From assembly GCF_000317085.1 (NCBI RefSeq), contig NC_019702.1, positions 1,146,394 through 1,210,393 of the forward strand: DNA of 64,000 nt. Reading direction: 5' to 3'. Source of the DNA: Synechococcus sp. PCC 7502 (GTDB lineage Bacteria > Cyanobacteriota > Cyanobacteriia > Pseudanabaenales > Pseudanabaenaceae). This document shows positions 44,746 through 55,869 of the stretch, piece after piece. A program made the position numbers and the translations under genes. The notes beneath the pieces are model-generated. The model saw only the letters and a program-made list of their open reading frames with translations. It did not search any database and was not told where the DNA came from. Each line of letters opens with the position of its first letter. Positions within the stretch are counted from its first letter, which is position 1.

Positions 44746-47304
44746 TTAAATCTGACAGGCAATCCCAATTTTTTCACCTAATGTCAATAGCTGTGATCGG
44801 TCTGCGGCTATTAAATCCTGATCTTCTTCAGTGGTAACTTTAGTCAAATAGCTAAGATATAATTCCTGAGAGCGATCAAGATTTAATGGGATTTTTAAGT
44901 CTTGAGCTAGCTGTAGTACCTGCCCAACCTGGTTAACACTATAGGAAATACTTTGATCGTCTCCACTATAAACTAGATGCCAGAGATGATTAAGAATTAC
45001 TCGTTCGAGGATTTTTGCGGATTCAATTTGATCTAGACTACAACCTAAATGATTCGCCTCCTTAACTACAGCGTCTAATTGGGTAATGGGAAGTTTTTCT
45101 CCTGCTTCAAGGCGTTTTAAGTCGGCAAGTAACCGATGATTTAAGGTAATCTCCGCTGCCACCTGGAGTTCTTTGGGTACTGGCAAACCATCGCGGCGAA
45201 AGGAAGCAAGAATACCGTAATTATCTCGATAGACTTGGGCATAGAGTTGATCTAAGCGCAGTAAGGTTTCGCCTGAAAGTAAGTGCAGAATCCGATGCCT
45301 TTCCTCGGCAAATAGATGTTGCAGGCTAAAGTATTCATTCCCAAATGCCCTAGCTATGGACAAGATTATGCCCGCCGCACTAGCATGTTTGAGTGCCGCA
45401 AAGCAGTCCAGCTTAATCTCTTCGTAATCCTTTCTGCCACTAAATTGCTTGATACCGCAGTGAAAGTCATAGCCTCCAAGATGAACAACGGCAAATATAT
45501 ATTCCACAGACTCTTGGGTAATGCTGGAAATAATATGAATATGCCCGATCGCCAAAGCCATCGATCCAATCCGTTCCAGTTGATAATCCAGTTGATTAAT
45601 AGCGTAGCAATATAGCTGCTGAGCATCTTCCCGTAAATAGTTAGTAAATAGGGAGCTAACAGCATAGTCGGCTGCCACCTGTTTCATGGTGATCTTAAAA
45701 GGATTAACAAGCTGACGATAGACCTCAGCCCCATTGCCAAAATCCTCGACATTACTAGGACATTGAGCTAACCTCTGCACAAATTCTGACTCTAGGAGAA
45801 TGCCAGTTACATCGGCTGCTAGTTCGATCGCTCGGGCAGCATAACGTAAAATTTGTACCCCTTCAGGACGAGATAGTTCCTCAAAAAACCAACCACAGCT
45901 AGTAAACATTAATAGAGCATGACGCTGCATTTCCAAAAGTCTAAGGGCATCAACTTGTAAATGAGTGGATTTTGATGGTGCCGAAATTATGCCTGCTTTA
46001 CCATAGGTACTAAAAAAATCATCTAGGGTATTTTGGCTATTGATAGTGCCATGCCGTAAAGAATCCCTGAGGACATGAATATAGCCATCCCTTGCTGCCC
46101 AAGGATCATTAAAATATTTAGCACCTGCTTCACCGAAAATTACTTCTAGGCGATCGCGTAACCAATTTAAAGCTTGGCGTAGGGGCTTCCGCCATTTGCC
46201 AAAACCGACATCGGCACCACAACCACAGTCATCTTGCCATCGATCTACACCGTGGGCGCAACTCCAAGCCGTAACTGGTTTAATTTCTACTTCCCAAGTG
46301 GGCGGAAATAAGCTGAGATAGTGGGCATAATTAGTTACCTGCCAACCCCGTCGTGGAAATTCTTCGGTAAAGGCGTAGGCGATCGCTTTTTCCGTAAAGT
46401 GCTTATGATGTCCAAAGGTTTCACCATCGGTTGCCACAGAAATTAACTGAGAGGAACGATGATCTCCCCGTACAGCCCGTCCTAATCTTGCCGCTAGATT
46501 ATGGGAGCTATTAAGTAAATCGCTAAAACCCATATCACGGGAAATGGGACCATCATAAAAGAAAATATCTATGTATGCCGAGTTAGGATCGGAAGAATCT
46601 AAGTAGCAACGATAGGGACGGTTGGGATCGATTTGCCCACCATTTACCTCTGTCCAAACTTCTTTCCAAGACTGGCGATCGCTAGAACCAAGAGGACGAC
46701 AACGCTGAGCCTGAGACGGAGCTAGGACAATAAATTTAATCCCTTCGGCAATCAAAGCTTCTAGGGTTGGATAATCCACAGCCGTTTCTGCCAACCACAT
46801 GCCTTCGGTATCTCGCCCAAATCGGGCTTTAAAGTCAGCTTTGCCCCAACGAATTTGCGTCAGCTTATCCCTAGGGTTAGCTAAGGGCATAATAATATGA
46901 TTGTAAACTTGGGCGATCGCGTTACCATGTCCGTCTAGTCGTTCAGCCGAGGCTTTATCCCCATCAATAATACGCTGATAGACTTCGGGATCATACTGTT
47001 CTAGCCAAGACAATAACGTGGCACCAATGTTAAAACTCAGGTATTCAAAGTTATTAACTATTCTTAAAATCTTGCCATTACTATTCAGAATGCGGGCAAA
47101 GGCATTGGGACGATAGCACTCGTGGTGAATCCGTTGGTTCCAGTCATGAAAGGGAAAAGCTCCCTCTTGAGTTTCGATCGCATTCAAGTAGGGATTCTCA
47201 CGGGGAGGCTGATAAAAATGCCCATGCATGGTGATATAAACTCCCGAATCAACCAAGGAGTTAGCAGTCTGTGTAGCAATGGGAGAAGATGAAGCAATAG
47301 TCAC
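44746..47304 (-). CDS. Glycoside hydrolase family 57 (with DUF3536)
   Basis: 852 residues. The GH57 part has YITMHGHFYQPPRENPYL, HDWNQRIHHECYRPNAFARI, LAETAVDYPTLEALIAEG and VATDGETFGHHKHFTEK (catalytic region). A DUF3536 region fills the C-terminal half. GH57 enzymes act on alpha-1,4/1,6 glucans, so a role in glycogen metabolism is likely. There is no signal peptide and the protein should be cytosolic. It ends about 100 bases before the start of tamB on the same strand. Confidence 0.85.
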   Translation of the reverse strand: MTIASSSPIATQTANSLVDSGVYITMHGHFYQPPRENPYLNAIETQEGAFPFHDWNQRIHHECYRPNAFARILNSNGKILRIVNNFEYLSFNIGATLLSWLEQYDPEVYQRIIDGDKASAERLDGHGNAIAQVYNHIIMPLANPRDKLTQIRWGKADFKARFGRDTEGMWLAETAVDYPTLEALIAEGIKFIVLAPSQAQRCRPLGSSDRQSWKEVWTEVNGGQIDPNRPYRCYLDSSDPNSAYIDIFFYDGPISRDMGFSDLLNSSHNLAARLGRAVRGDHRSSQLISVATDGETFGHHKHFTEKAIAYAFTEEFPRRGWQVTNYAHYLSLFPPTWEVEIKPVTAWSCAHGVDRWQDDCGCGADVGFGKWRKPLRQALNWLRDRLEVIFGEAGAKYFNDPWAARDGYIHVLRDSLRHGTINSQNTLDDFFSTYGKAGIISAPSKSTHLQVDALRLLEMQRHALLMFTSCGWFFEELSRPEGVQILRYAARAIELAADVTGILLESEFVQRLAQCPSNVEDFGNGAEVYRQLVNPFKITMKQVAADYAVSSLFTNYLREDAQQLYCYAINQLDYQLERIGSMALAIGHIHIISSITQESVEYIFAVVHLGGYDFHCGIKQFSGRKDYEEIKLDCFAALKHASAAGIILSIARAFGNEYFSLQHLFAEERHRILHLLSGETLLRLDQLYAQVYRDNYGILASFRRDGLPVPKELQVAAEITLNHRLLADLKRLEAGEKLPITQLDAVVKEANHLGCSLDQIESAKILERVILNHLWHLVYSGDDQSISYSVNQVGQVLQLAQDLKIPLNLDRSQELYLSYLTKVTTEEDQDLIAADRSQLLTLGEKIGIACQI

Positions 47305-47664
47305 GATGATTGCCCTATGGGGTGAATATTTAATTTAATGACTTAATTTAATGATTTAAATAACTGACAAAACGTTCTGCAAATTTTAAATAACCTACAA
47401 CGTTAAAGCAAGAAACTCCTGACATACAATGTTTTCTTAATAGTTCTCTTAACAACTGTCACAAGTGAGGTAATCGGGTGATGGGGAGCTATCAGCCAGA
47501 AGTCAGTAATAGCAATTAAAGCATTAGATAAGTCGATTTCGCTCTCTGCTGCTATACCAGTTAGTTCTGAAAAGTGCTGTATATTACATTGATACTACTG
47601 CTCGCTTATACATTCTTAATAATTTATAATTTGATTCGCAGCAGCTTATATTTATCCATTACTA
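47305..47664. other. Intergenic region between divergent genes, nothing recognised
   Basis: About 360 AT-rich bases between the divergent starts of the GH57 enzyme and the 152-residue protein. They should hold both promoters. The left part repeats short TTTAATGA-like units (AATTTAATGACTTAATTTAATG). No open frame, tRNA or terminator is convincing. Confidence 0.5.
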
Positions 47665-48123
47665 ATGGCGATCGCTCTATCTTTGTCTCCTGAAGAGGCT
47701 TTAGGTTATCTGGCACGGATTCATAGCATCATTGTAATTACTCATGCCACACCACCATTGGCAGTGATTAATCAAAGAATCTACATTCATACCCTTGGGT
47801 TTCCTGATCACCCTGAATTAATGCAAGGATGTTTTGAGATTTTAGAAGAATTTGGATTTACGCCAGAAACATTTCCTGCCTTCACGATCCAAGGATATGC
47901 AACTGTTGGGGAAGTGTTTAGGTATGAAGCTCGAAAATTTAGTCAGGATCGCCATGCTCACGGACATTCTGAAAGTTTAACGGAATATAGGTCAAGGTTA
48001 GATCTGCGATCGCCAGTTTGGGGAGTGCGATTTATTGATACTTACATTTTAGAGGAGCCAATTACGGATATTTTACCTCCCGTTGGGATTGAGAGTAATA
48101 GGTTTTGGCACTTTGGCGAATAA
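47665..48123 (+). CDS. Conserved hypothetical protein, 152 residues
   Basis: Not recognised. It is a soluble single-domain protein with helix EEALGYLARIHSIIVITHAT and then ELMQGCFEILEEFGFTPETFP. A conserved-looking core follows (TIQGYATVGEVFRYEARKFSQD, WGVRFIDTYILEEPI). The strand-rich second half with a YxxxxxFRYEA pattern recalls small nucleotide- or RNA-binding folds such as ASCH, but this is only an impression. It has its own promoter. Confidence 0.65.
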   Translation: MAIALSLSPEEALGYLARIHSIIVITHATPPLAVINQRIYIHTLGFPDHPELMQGCFEILEEFGFTPETFPAFTIQGYATVGEVFRYEARKFSQDRHAHGHSESLTEYRSRLDLRSPVWGVRFIDTYILEEPITDILPPVGIESNRFWHFGE

Positions 48124-48280
48124 CTCTACCTTTTTGAGTCAAGAGCCTTGTTGAGCCAAAAAAATGCGTGGAAAGCTAGAAATTTTAGATGTAAAAATCC
48201 TAGAGTTTATCCCTATTGTTCCTTCTGGGATATGATCCAAGAAATTTAAAATTTATAAGTGCGGCATTGCCAAGTAGTTC

Positions 48281-49021
48281 ATGAATAGTGATTCTCCGAT
48301 ATTGACAGTTAAAGATGTGATCGCAGGCTATGTAGCTGGGGTAGATATTTTACAGGGCATTAACATAGTGGTGCATACAGGGGAATTAGTAACTGTAATT
48401 GGTGCCAATGGTGCGGGGAAATCTACTCTGGCGAAAATGATTTTTGGTTTAGTCCCTGTGCGATCGGGAGAAGTGATATTTAACGGGAAAAGAATTGATG
48501 GGTTGTTACCTAATCAGATCGTATTGGAAGGTATGGGTTATGTACCACAGGTTGCTAATGTGTTCCCATCCTTGAGTATTTCCGAAAATCTTGATATGGG
48601 GGGATATACAACTGGCACCAACATTCAAGCCCAAAAACAAAAAATCTATGATATTTTTCCTGCTTTAGCAAAAAGACAACGACAGAGGGCAGGTACTCTT
48701 TCGGGGGGAGAACGCCAAATGTTGGCAATGGGTAGAGCTTTGATGGTGTCGCCAAAATTGTTAATTTTAGATGAGCCGACGGCTGCACTTTCACCGATTT
48801 TAGTCCAGGATGTATTTAATTTAATTCAGTATGTTAATCGTCTGGGGACTACGATTATTTTAGTAGAACAAAATGCCCGTAAGGCTCTAGCGATCGCCCA
48901 TCGAGGTTACGTTTTAGATGCAGGAAAAGATCGCTTTGAGGGTAAAGGTAGTGACTTACTTAATGATCCTAAAATTGGAGAGTTATATTTGGGCATTAGT
49001 CACGGGCAAGGACAAGATTGA
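48281..49021 (+). CDS. ABC transporter ATPase, LivF-type (amino acid or urea uptake)
   Basis: 246 residues. Walker A GANGAGKST lies near residue 44, the signature LSGGERQMLAMGRAL near 140 and Walker B LLILDEPTAALSP near 160, with the switch VEQNAR. The LSGGxRQ and GYVPQxxNVFPSLSISENL features are those of branched-chain amino acid (LivF/NatE) or urea (UrtE) systems. None of its partner subunits is adjacent, which is common in cyanobacteria, so the substrate is unknown. Confidence 0.88.
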   Translation: MNSDSPILTVKDVIAGYVAGVDILQGINIVVHTGELVTVIGANGAGKSTLAKMIFGLVPVRSGEVIFNGKRIDGLLPNQIVLEGMGYVPQVANVFPSLSISENLDMGGYTTGTNIQAQKQKIYDIFPALAKRQRQRAGTLSGGERQMLAMGRALMVSPKLLILDEPTAALSPILVQDVFNLIQYVNRLGTTIILVEQNARKALAIAHRGYVLDAGKDRFEGKGSDLLNDPKIGELYLGISHGQGQD

Positions 49022-49099
49022 GTGTTATTCTGCAATAAATTAAAACTCTATTCAATTTAGATTTAAACCCTATAAACTGCTAAAAAAATTGCTAAAAGC

Positions 49100-49882
49100 A
49101 TGAATAATTTAGGTATCTGGTTTGTTAAAGTCCTTCAGACCTTTTTGCTGGCAGGACAGGTAGTATGGCACCTTCTAGTAAAAAGAAAATTACATTGGCG
49201 TAATACCCTAGAGCAAATGTCAGCAGTTGGTACAGAGTCTTTATTAATTACTCTAGTGACAGCTAGTTTTGTGGGCGGAGTATTTACAATTCAAGTAGCT
49301 AAGGAATTTATTAATTTTGGAGCGCAGCAAGCGATTGGAGGAGTTTTAGCGATCGCCCTGACCAGAGAACTATCACCAGTATTAACGGCTGTAATTATTG
49401 CGGGACGAGTGGGATCGGCATTTGCGGCAGAAATCGGTACCATGCAGGTTACGGAACAAATCGATGCTCTGTATATGCTGCGAACTGATCCTATCGATTA
49501 TTTGATTACACCTAGGGTAATTGCCTGTATTTTAATGCTGCCGATTCTCACAACCCTATCGCTATTAACGGGGATGACAGGAGGCATTTTAATTTCCCAG
49601 AGTCTTTATAATATCCCCCAAGCTGTGTTTCTAAACTCAGTCTTAAATTTCTTAAAAACGTGGGACTTAATTAGTGCCGTGATCAAATCCATTGTGTTTG
49701 GTGGACTGATCGCTCTGATTGGTGCAAATTGGGGAATTACTACTACTGGCGGCGCAAAGGGGGTAGGACAATCAACTACTACGGCAGTGGTAACAGCGTT
49801 ACTGGCAATATTTATATCTAATTTTCTACTGACTTGGTTACTATTTGGGGATGTGGGTAAAAATTTAGCTGGGTCTTTTTAA
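49100..49882 (+). CDS. mlaE: MlaE-family lipid ABC transporter permease
   Basis: 260 residues with five or six membrane helices. MlaE signatures are ALTRELSPVLTAVIIAGRVGSAFAAEIGTMQVTEQIDAL (about 95-133) and the GANWGITTTGGAKGVGQSTTTAVV region near the end. MlaE and the chloroplast homologue TGD1 move phospholipids or glycolipids between membranes with an MlaF ATPase and an MlaD (MCE) protein. Those partners are not in this window. It follows the LivF-type ATPase by 78 bases; co-transcription is possible, but shared function is doubtful. Confidence 0.9.
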   Translation: MNNLGIWFVKVLQTFLLAGQVVWHLLVKRKLHWRNTLEQMSAVGTESLLITLVTASFVGGVFTIQVAKEFINFGAQQAIGGVLAIALTRELSPVLTAVIIAGRVGSAFAAEIGTMQVTEQIDALYMLRTDPIDYLITPRVIACILMLPILTTLSLLTGMTGGILISQSLYNIPQAVFLNSVLNFLKTWDLISAVIKSIVFGGLIALIGANWGITTTGGAKGVGQSTTTAVVTALLAIFISNFLLTWLLFGDVGKNLAGSF

Positions 49883-49949
49883 TTGATTAAATTAAATTGA
49901 TTGAATAATTTGATCCTAAGATTTCCTATTGGTTAAGTACTCCTCTAAC

Positions 49950-50534
49950 CTAGTTATTTGTAAATATTTCTGATAATTCCAGTACAAAATTTGGCAGGAT
50001 GTTCTCACCAGAGACACTGATCGGAGATTGCAAGATTTGTACCACTTGGTTAGGACGATAGATTTCTACAGTTCTCTGCTTGGGATCAATGAGCCATCCC
50101 ATTTGGCAGTCGTTATCTATGTATTCCTGCATTTTAACTTGAAGTGGTTTGAGGCTATCTGTGGGCGATCGCAACTCCACCACAAAATCAGGACATAGGG
50201 GGAGAAATTTTTGACGTTGTTCTAGTGTAAATGCGGCTAATCTTTCTAGTTTTAACCACGAAGCATCGGGCGATCGCTCTGCCCCATTAGGCAAAATAAA
50301 ACCCGTTGATGAATCACATACCTTCCCTAATTTGTACTGACGATTCCAAGCTTGAAGTTGATAGATCAGATCGCTGTTACGATTACCAGTTTCAAATCCA
50401 GTGGGAGGCATAATCACTAGTTCTCCATTACTACTCCGTTCGATTCTTACATCTCGGTTTTGTTGGCAAACTTCAAATAACTGATCAGGGGTTAGATCAA
50501 TTGTGGGCTTGAGATTTAAAGTGATAGATTCCAT
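49950..50534 (-). CDS. Uma2-family putative endonuclease (DUF820)
   Basis: 194 residues with the PD-(D/E)XK fold of the Uma2 family, which is highly expanded in cyanobacteria. Motifs are IVMPPTGFETGNRNSDLI-like (shown as VIMPPTGFETGNRN), SPDASWLKLERLA (acid), PDFVVELRSPTDSL (the E-x-x-S core) and GWLIDPKQRTVEIYRP. Its role is unknown; the family is often linked to mobile elements or restriction-like functions. It stands alone on the minus strand. Confidence 0.85.
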   Translation of the reverse strand: MESITLNLKPTIDLTPDQLFEVCQQNRDVRIERSSNGELVIMPPTGFETGNRNSDLIYQLQAWNRQYKLGKVCDSSTGFILPNGAERSPDASWLKLERLAAFTLEQRQKFLPLCPDFVVELRSPTDSLKPLQVKMQEYIDNDCQMGWLIDPKQRTVEIYRPNQVVQILQSPISVSGENILPNFVLELSEIFTNN

Positions 50535-50717
50535 AGCACACTACCTAATTCATGATTGGCTTGATTGGTTTGATTTTATCTTAGCTAATGCCCAATCCAC
50601 GACGGAGAGTAATTATATGGCTATATATTTAGGGATAATTTCAAGATATAGGGGAAATCTTTGCAGATAGAAGGTTGCCAGATGCCAAAGACTTGAGTTT
50701 AATAGTATTTATACTAA

Positions 50718-52010
<1,293 letters not shown>

Positions 52011-52013
52011 TGT

Positions 52014-53528
52014 TTATTGATTCAGAAAGCTTAAATCTTCAATAAAGCCTTGAGGCGAACTGATGGCAGTACTTTGGGCTGTTTGGCGATCCCTTTGCGC
52101 TAGATTGGTATTGCCCAATCCCAGATAAGCAGCAGCACGAGCTTCGTAGGCATAACTGATATTTGGGTTAATAGCGATCGCCTCATTTAGTATAGTCAGA
52201 GCCTGTTGGTAATTCTGGGTGGCAATTAGTAGCTGCCCTAAAAGCACCCGACTGCCGGCAGATTGAGGATTAATTTGTAAAGCTTTCTCCACAAATGAAA
52301 ATGCCTTTGGTAAATTACGCCTCAAGGCATACAGTAATCCAAGGTTGTAGTAAGCATAATAGGAGTTGGGATCGAGGTCGATTGCTTGCTCTAGATCGGT
52401 TTGGGCAGAATCCGAGTCTTGAAGATTGGCATTGACTAATCCCCGCACGTTGTAGGCGATCGATAGTTTTGGGTCTAGTTTAATCGCGCGATCGCAGAAA
52501 CCTAATGCCTGTTGCCATTGATGCAATTCGTTTAACAGAAAACATTTCCCCGCATAACCAGTAGCATAATTGGGAGCGATCGCAATTACACTTTCCATAT
52601 CAGCTAAGCCTTTACCAATTTGATTGAGCATATAGTTAGCCGCACCCCTAGCAGTATAAGCACGCAGGTATTTAGGATTAAGTTGAATTGCCCGATCCAT
52701 CATGGCAATAGCTTCTGCCCATTTACCTCGACGAAAGCGATCGACACCCTGCAAGAAAAAGTCGTCGGACTTCGGAGCAGCAACCACAGGCGAAGAGCCA
52801 AGTGCCACTTCTGAAAACTTTAATCCTAATCCATTTGAGAGCTTTAGGACTGTGGATATAGTAATTCCAAGATTAAAGCCAGTTTTAATCCTAACATTCT
52901 CATTAATCTCGGAAGGTTTACTACTTTCTTGAAAATCTCCCCGTCCATGAATAGCAATTAACTCGCCATCGGCATTAAAAACAGGTCCACCGCTCATTCC
53001 TGGTAAAGTATTGTTGCTATAAACCAGAGAATATCCGTAGGACAGAGGACGGGCAGCATTAGCGGTAACTTTACCTTCCGTAAAATTGTAGATAGTTTTG
53101 GTAATGACTTGAGTTACCGATGGGAAGCCAGATACATAGACCGTTGCACCTTCCGAAGATTTATTAGCATCCCCCAACTTGGCAACTTGCAGACTCGTTT
53201 TACTCGTGAATTTAACTGTGGCTAAGTCAGCATCTGGAGTGATTGTCGTGCCAGTAATTGCATATTTCTGCCCATTTGGAGTGATAATTTCTAAGGATTT
53301 GGGTCGATCCTTCACCACATGGGCGGCGGTCAAAACCGTGTAAGTATCTCCATCCTTGGTAATCAAAACCCCAGAACCATTAGATTCATCCGTCGTAATC
53401 ATGACCGTAACCGCTTTAGCAACTTTCCCCACCTCTGTCGCCGACATGCCCCAAGCCGATCGGAGAAAAGATGTGAAGGTAATTCCGTGGAGAAGTATGA
53501 GCGTACATAGGTAGGGTTTAATTCGCAT
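52014..53528 (-). CDS. Secreted trypsin-like serine protease with TPR repeats
   Basis: 504 residues with a signal peptide (about 1-27, ending SAWG). The protease domain has TVLTAAHVVKD (His near 70), PDADLATVKF (Asp near 100) and LPGMSGGPVFNADGEL (Ser near 180). From about residue 260 there are six or more TPR units (for example AIQLNPKYLRAYTARGAANY, then AIKLDPKLSIAYNVRGLV). It probably acts in the periplasm or thylakoid lumen, with the TPR region choosing partners. Cyanobacterial genomes hold several such proteins. Confidence 0.85.
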   Translation of the reverse strand: MRIKPYLCTLILLHGITFTSFLRSAWGMSATEVGKVAKAVTVMITTDESNGSGVLITKDGDTYTVLTAAHVVKDRPKSLEIITPNGQKYAITGTTITPDADLATVKFTSKTSLQVAKLGDANKSSEGATVYVSGFPSVTQVITKTIYNFTEGKVTANAARPLSYGYSLVYSNNTLPGMSGGPVFNADGELIAIHGRGDFQESSKPSEINENVRIKTGFNLGITISTVLKLSNGLGLKFSEVALGSSPVVAAPKSDDFFLQGVDRFRRGKWAEAIAMMDRAIQLNPKYLRAYTARGAANYMLNQIGKGLADMESVIAIAPNYATGYAGKCFLLNELHQWQQALGFCDRAIKLDPKLSIAYNVRGLVNANLQDSDSAQTDLEQAIDLDPNSYYAYYNLGLLYALRRNLPKAFSFVEKALQINPQSAGSRVLLGQLLIATQNYQQALTILNEAIAINPNISYAYEARAAAYLGLGNTNLAQRDRQTAQSTAISSPQGFIEDLSFLNQ

Positions 53529-53734
53529 GATCGCACTAATAAACTCAAGTTCATTTTAATGCTATGTTCTTTAATCACTATAGTATCTTGGGGATTAGCG
53601 GTGACCAACTAGTGTAAGCATCATACCAATAACCATTGCTGGTGTAGATTCTAGCAGGCTCTAAGTTGTTTTTAGCCGCACAGCCCCTATGGGTAATGAG
53701 TTAGACTAAAAGCCAAGCTAAATTTAAATTCCCC

Positions 53735-54148
53735 ATGAGTACAGTTGATATTCTTGATTTACGCAATTTACCAAATTTACCAAATTTAAAAGAATCACTG
53801 CATAATCAAGTCAAAAAGCTAAACATCGATAAAATTCAAAAGCATTTATTTCTTTGCGCTGATCAAACTAAGCCATTATGCTGTTCTAAGCAGATTAGTT
53901 TGGATAGCTGGGATTACTTAAAGCGGCGGCTGAAAGAACTAAATTTAGAGACTTATATATTTCGGACTAAGGCAAATTGTTTAAGGGTATGTGGGCATGG
54001 TCCAATTTTAGTAGTTTATCCAGATCGTATTTGGTACCACTCCGTAACTATCCCTGTAGTTGAAAGAATTATCCAAGAACATATTATTGGTGGTCAAGTC
54101 GTTGAAGAGTTTAGTTTTTATGGCGTTATAGATAGTGAATCAAAATGA
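53735..54148 (+). CDS. Thioredoxin-like [2Fe-2S] ferredoxin-domain protein
   Basis: 137 residues. The domain starts at KHLFLCADQTKPLCCSKQ (first Cys) and goes on to FRTKANCLRVCGHGPILVVYPD, with the second pair of ligands Cys-x(3)-Cys. This is the (2Fe-2S) ferredoxin-like family of NuoE/Fd fold often found next to cyanobacterial metabolism genes. The short N-terminal repeat NLPNLPNL comes from a small DNA repeat (ATTTACCAAATTTACCAAAT). There is no membrane helix. The partner is unknown. Confidence 0.8.
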   Translation: MSTVDILDLRNLPNLPNLKESLHNQVKKLNIDKIQKHLFLCADQTKPLCCSKQISLDSWDYLKRRLKELNLETYIFRTKANCLRVCGHGPILVVYPDRIWYHSVTIPVVERIIQEHIIGGQVVEEFSFYGVIDSESK

Positions 54149-54289
54149 TGTAGCACAGACGAAATAGATAGAGCATTAAGTCTGAACTTTTACAGCTAGG
54201 ATAAACTGGCTCTAACCACATTGAAGTAAGGTTGCTAGAAGTTAATTTGTCGAATCTCATCTAAGGGCGATCGCTTTGCGTAAGGATGC

Positions 54290-54406
54290 TTATACGGAGG
54301 TTGTATCAAGCGATCGGAGAGTTGGTTCCTGTTGTAAAAGTTGAAAGATAGATTCTACTTGAGTCTGTAAGTCTTGGCACTGGGCGGGAAGGGAGATTAA
54401 AGACAT
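54290..54406 (-). pseudogene. Possible remnant of a dynamin-family GTPase N-terminus
   Basis: An ATG at 54406 opens a frame of 38 residues: SLISLPAQCQDLQTQVESIF, then QLLQQEPTLRSLDTTSV, and stop TAA at 54290. The same frame goes on ASLRKAIA before another stop at about 54265. This resembles my memory of the start of cyanobacterial dynamin-like GTPases, just before their G1 loop, but the rest is absent. The rest of the stretch 54149-54591 holds nothing else recognisable, only AT-rich sequence before the defence pair. Confidence 0.35.
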
Positions 54407-54591
54407 GGAAGACCTTTGAAATAGTTGTTAAACAAAAGTATATCCCAGAGGATTGCCAGCTTCAATGCAGAAACTAAAGGTTAACCATAACTAAACTGAT
54501 TAAAAAAACTTTAGCTAAGTCCAAATAATTAAAATGCAATAATACTATTATCGTGAATAAGTCACGCAATTTAACCTTAAAGTAACATATT

Positions 54592-55869
54592 ATGCTTTTA
54601 GATTTCACAGTAGAGAACTTTCGCTCAATTAAAGGGGCTGAAACTCTGAGTGCTGTGGCACAGAAGAAAAGAGCAGGTGGCGGAACTAGTGATAATCGGA
54701 GACGAGTTAAATCTGATGATGAAATTGCCCCTCCCTATCATATTGAAGGTTGGGATATAGATGTTTTACCAGTTTTAGCCATTTTTGGGGCTAATGCTTC
54801 AGGTAAAAGTAATATCTTAAAGGCTCTTGATTATCTGCTCAAATTTATGTTTGCTGGCAACTTCGATCATGGATCACAGCTAATCCCTTTTAAGCTAGAT
54901 AAGCAAAGCATAGGAAGTCCAACTCAGTTTATCCTCCGTACCGCATTTAATGAAACTATATATACTTACTCACTGGTTCTAAATAGTAGACAGATATTTT
55001 CAGAAAGGCTTGAATATGCCTTAGCATCTACAAAACGAGATCGCCTTTTATACAGTCGAACTTGGAATGATGAAGAAAAAATATTTGATTGGAAAAACGG
55101 CTCGGATTTCTCTGGAGCGCACAATCAGCTTGAAAAAAGTTTGCAAATACGTGAATCTTTTATAAGTCTTCTCTTTAAACTTGAGGTTAAGCCAGTTCAG
55201 CCACTTCTTGATTGGATTATTAACCAACTTGGCATAGGCATCAGTCTGGAACATGATAAATTTGCTGTTAAGGTTATTAAAGAATTATCAACTTTGAAGC
55301 CTCTAACATTTTCTCAATTATTAGAAAGCTCCAAAAATCTATTGCGTAGATTTGATACAGGTTTATACGATCTAGAGATCAGGAAGAATGGCGAAGACTC
55401 TCAAATATATGCTTTACATGAAACATTAGATGGAGAAACTATGTCTTGGGAGTTTGAAGAAGAGTCCACAGGAACTCAATATTTATTTGGCTTGATATTC
55501 AATATCCAAACTTATATTGGGCGAAGTTCACTATTCGTATCTGACGAACTAGGATCGAATATACATCCAAATATCATTTGTGAGATAGTGCGCCTATTCC
55601 AAAATCCTAAAACCAATCCGAAACGTACCCAACTAATCTTTACTAGCCATGACAATACATTACAAAGAAATAATCTGCTAAGAAGAGATCAGATATGGTT
55701 TACAAAGAAGCGTTCCGATCAGAGTACAGAGCTATATTCCCTTAGTGATTTCAAAGTGCGTAATGATCTAGCTATAGATAAGGCATACTTAGATGGGCGA
55801 TTTGGAGCAGTACCATTTATTCCTGATGATGAAGACTTGGTTTCTACGATGCATAAGGATAATGGCTAA
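54592..55869 (+). CDS. AAA15-family ATPase of an RloA/AbiLi-type defence pair
   Basis: 425 residues. The SMC/OLD-like ATPase has DFTVENFRSIKGAETLS at the N-terminus, Walker A FGANASGKSN (about 65-74), the signature-like STGTQYLFGLIF, Walker B LFVSDELGSNIHP (near 319) and a switch His in IFTSHDN. RloA/AbiLi proteins pair with RloB/AbiLii and cause abortive infection. The next gene is RloB and overlaps by 8 bases, so the pair is complete. Confidence 0.88.
   Translation: MLLDFTVENFRSIKGAETLSAVAQKKRAGGGTSDNRRRVKSDDEIAPPYHIEGWDIDVLPVLAIFGANASGKSNILKALDYLLKFMFAGNFDHGSQLIPFKLDKQSIGSPTQFILRTAFNETIYTYSLVLNSRQIFSERLEYALASTKRDRLLYSRTWNDEEKIFDWKNGSDFSGAHNQLEKSLQIRESFISLLFKLEVKPVQPLLDWIINQLGIGISLEHDKFAVKVIKELSTLKPLTFSQLLESSKNLLRRFDTGLYDLEIRKNGEDSQIYALHETLDGETMSWEFEEESTGTQYLFGLIFNIQTYIGRSSLFVSDELGSNIHPNIICEIVRLFQNPKTNPKRTQLIFTSHDNTLQRNNLLRRDQIWFTKKRSDQSTELYSLSDFKVRNDLAIDKAYLDGRFGAVPFIPDDEDLVSTMHKDNG

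Noticed and set aside
48281-49882. The LivF-type ATPase and the MlaE-type permease as one transporter
   Set aside because: They belong to different ABC families and are separated by 78 bases. MlaE pairs with MlaF-type ATPases.
53760-53790. Short repeat ATTTACCAAATTTACC
   Set aside because: Only two to three units, lying inside a coding region (NLPNLPNL). Too short to be more than local slippage.
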